Shown here one piece after another: positions 34,237-34,377 of a stretch of DNA of 34,377 nt. The stretch covers positions 1-34,377 of the forward strand of contig JAQBPA010000014.1 of assembly GCA_028287765.1 (NCBI GenBank), read 5' to 3'. Numbering within the stretch: the first letter of the stretch is position 1; every line of letters starts with the position of its first letter. The notes under the pieces were generated by a model that ran no database searches, was not told the origin of the DNA, and saw nothing but the letters and a program-made list of their open reading frames with translations. This DNA is from Bacteriovoracaceae bacterium (GTDB lineage Bacteria > Bdellovibrionota > UBA2394). A program made the position numbers and the translations under genes.

Positions 34237-34258
34237 ATGTAACTACCTGAAATTACAT
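34237..34258. promoter_or_regulatory. Dyad ATGTAA-N10-TTACAT in divergent promoter region
   Basis: A perfect 6-bp inverted repeat with a 10-bp spacer (22 bp in all), a size typical of dimeric-regulator operators. It lies 76 bp from the GNAT-fold gene start and 73 bp from the divergent gene at 34332. The regulator is unknown. Confidence 0.45.
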
Positions 34259-34274
34259 GTGATTTTGTTATCAC
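34259..34274. promoter_or_regulatory. Dyad GTGAT-N6-ATCAC abutting the previous dyad
   Basis: A perfect 5-bp inverted repeat starting at the base after the first dyad ends. It resembles CRP/FNR-family half-sites in part (GTGA/TCAC), but the spacing is not the canonical CRP one. Back-to-back operators in a divergent promoter suggest two-sided control. Confidence 0.4.
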
Positions 34275-34331
34275 CTCTCTCACTCTAAATAGAGCAATGC
34301 AAAAAGTTAAATAAAATCAAAGGGTTAAAAT

Positions 34332-34377
34332 ATGCCTCCAGTTCAAGAAAAAGCTCTAAAAGGTCGAATGTTTGCTT
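34332..34377 (+). CDS. Start of an unidentified gene (cut by window edge)
   Basis: ATG at 34332 follows AAAGGG at good spacing and opens a frame (MPPVQEKALKGRMFA...) that runs off the window. Fifteen residues are too few to identify it. It is divergent from the GNAT-fold operon and shares the dyad-bearing region. Confidence 0.6.
   Translation, partial: MPPVQEKALKGRMFA

Overview
The window is ordinary-looking bacterial chromosome with no phage or plasmid genes: dense coding on both strands, short gaps, roughly mid-40s percent G+C, and many start/stop overlaps of the ATGA or TAATG type. The gene set (mutS, tatA, ftsK, rarA, priA, hutU, hutH, pdxH, a lipoprotein-type gamma-glutamyltransferase, NtrC-like regulators, a sigma-54 promoter, many exported proteins) points to a Gram-negative bacterium. 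The style suggests the Bdellovibrionota or old 'deltaproteobacterial' group. That placement is inference from gene content, not from a marker gene.

Layout. 1-537 holds no clear gene but two divergently oriented members of a structured repeat family; two more lie at about 10.1-10.3 kb and 17.8-18.0 kb. 538-2648 carries an exported FN3-domain protein and a DUF374-type acyltransferase. 2670-5441 (minus) is an odd fusion: signal peptide, HEFQH peptidase-like motif, helical middle, then a MutS-type ATPase. 5771-6644 is a near-perfect sigma-54 promoter driving a secreted protein of unknown function. 6.7-7.3 kb is a tRNA-Leu(CAG) gene followed by a tandem array built from its own 3' end, with an inverted D-arm fragment upstream. 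7445-9820 is mutS. Then come a small membrane protein, a repeat copy, a SprT-like metalloprotease gene, and the overlapping minus-strand set tatA / HAMP protein / small membrane protein. ftsK converges on a histidine kinase gene. A GNAT gene overlaps rarA.

18036-22662 (minus) is a tightly overlapping operon: PDZ-containing membrane histidine kinase, NtrC-like regulator whose sigma-54-contacting loop is deleted, and a Pro-rich outer-membrane protein that is the likely output or partner. Then follow a GT4 glycosyltransferase, priA, and a metabolic block (hutU, gamma-glutamyltransferase, hutH, pdxH) that could feed histidine and glutathione into the glutamate pool. The right end has a GT2-TPR glycosyltransferase and a two-gene operon (an acyl-synthase-like GNAT protein plus a heme-oxygenase-fold protein). 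The operon's internal translation start is duplicated, and two perfect dyads lie in front of it, shared with a divergent gene cut by the window edge.

Most worth a second look: (1) the four-member ~210-nt repeat family, with paired arms and compensatory changes, a candidate undescribed structured RNA; (2) the apparently exported MutS-ATPase/HExxH fusion; (3) the tRNA-Leu 3'-end repeat array, which resembles the E. coli tyrT repeats; (4) the loop-deleted NtrC-like regulator in its kinase/regulator/outer-membrane-protein operon.
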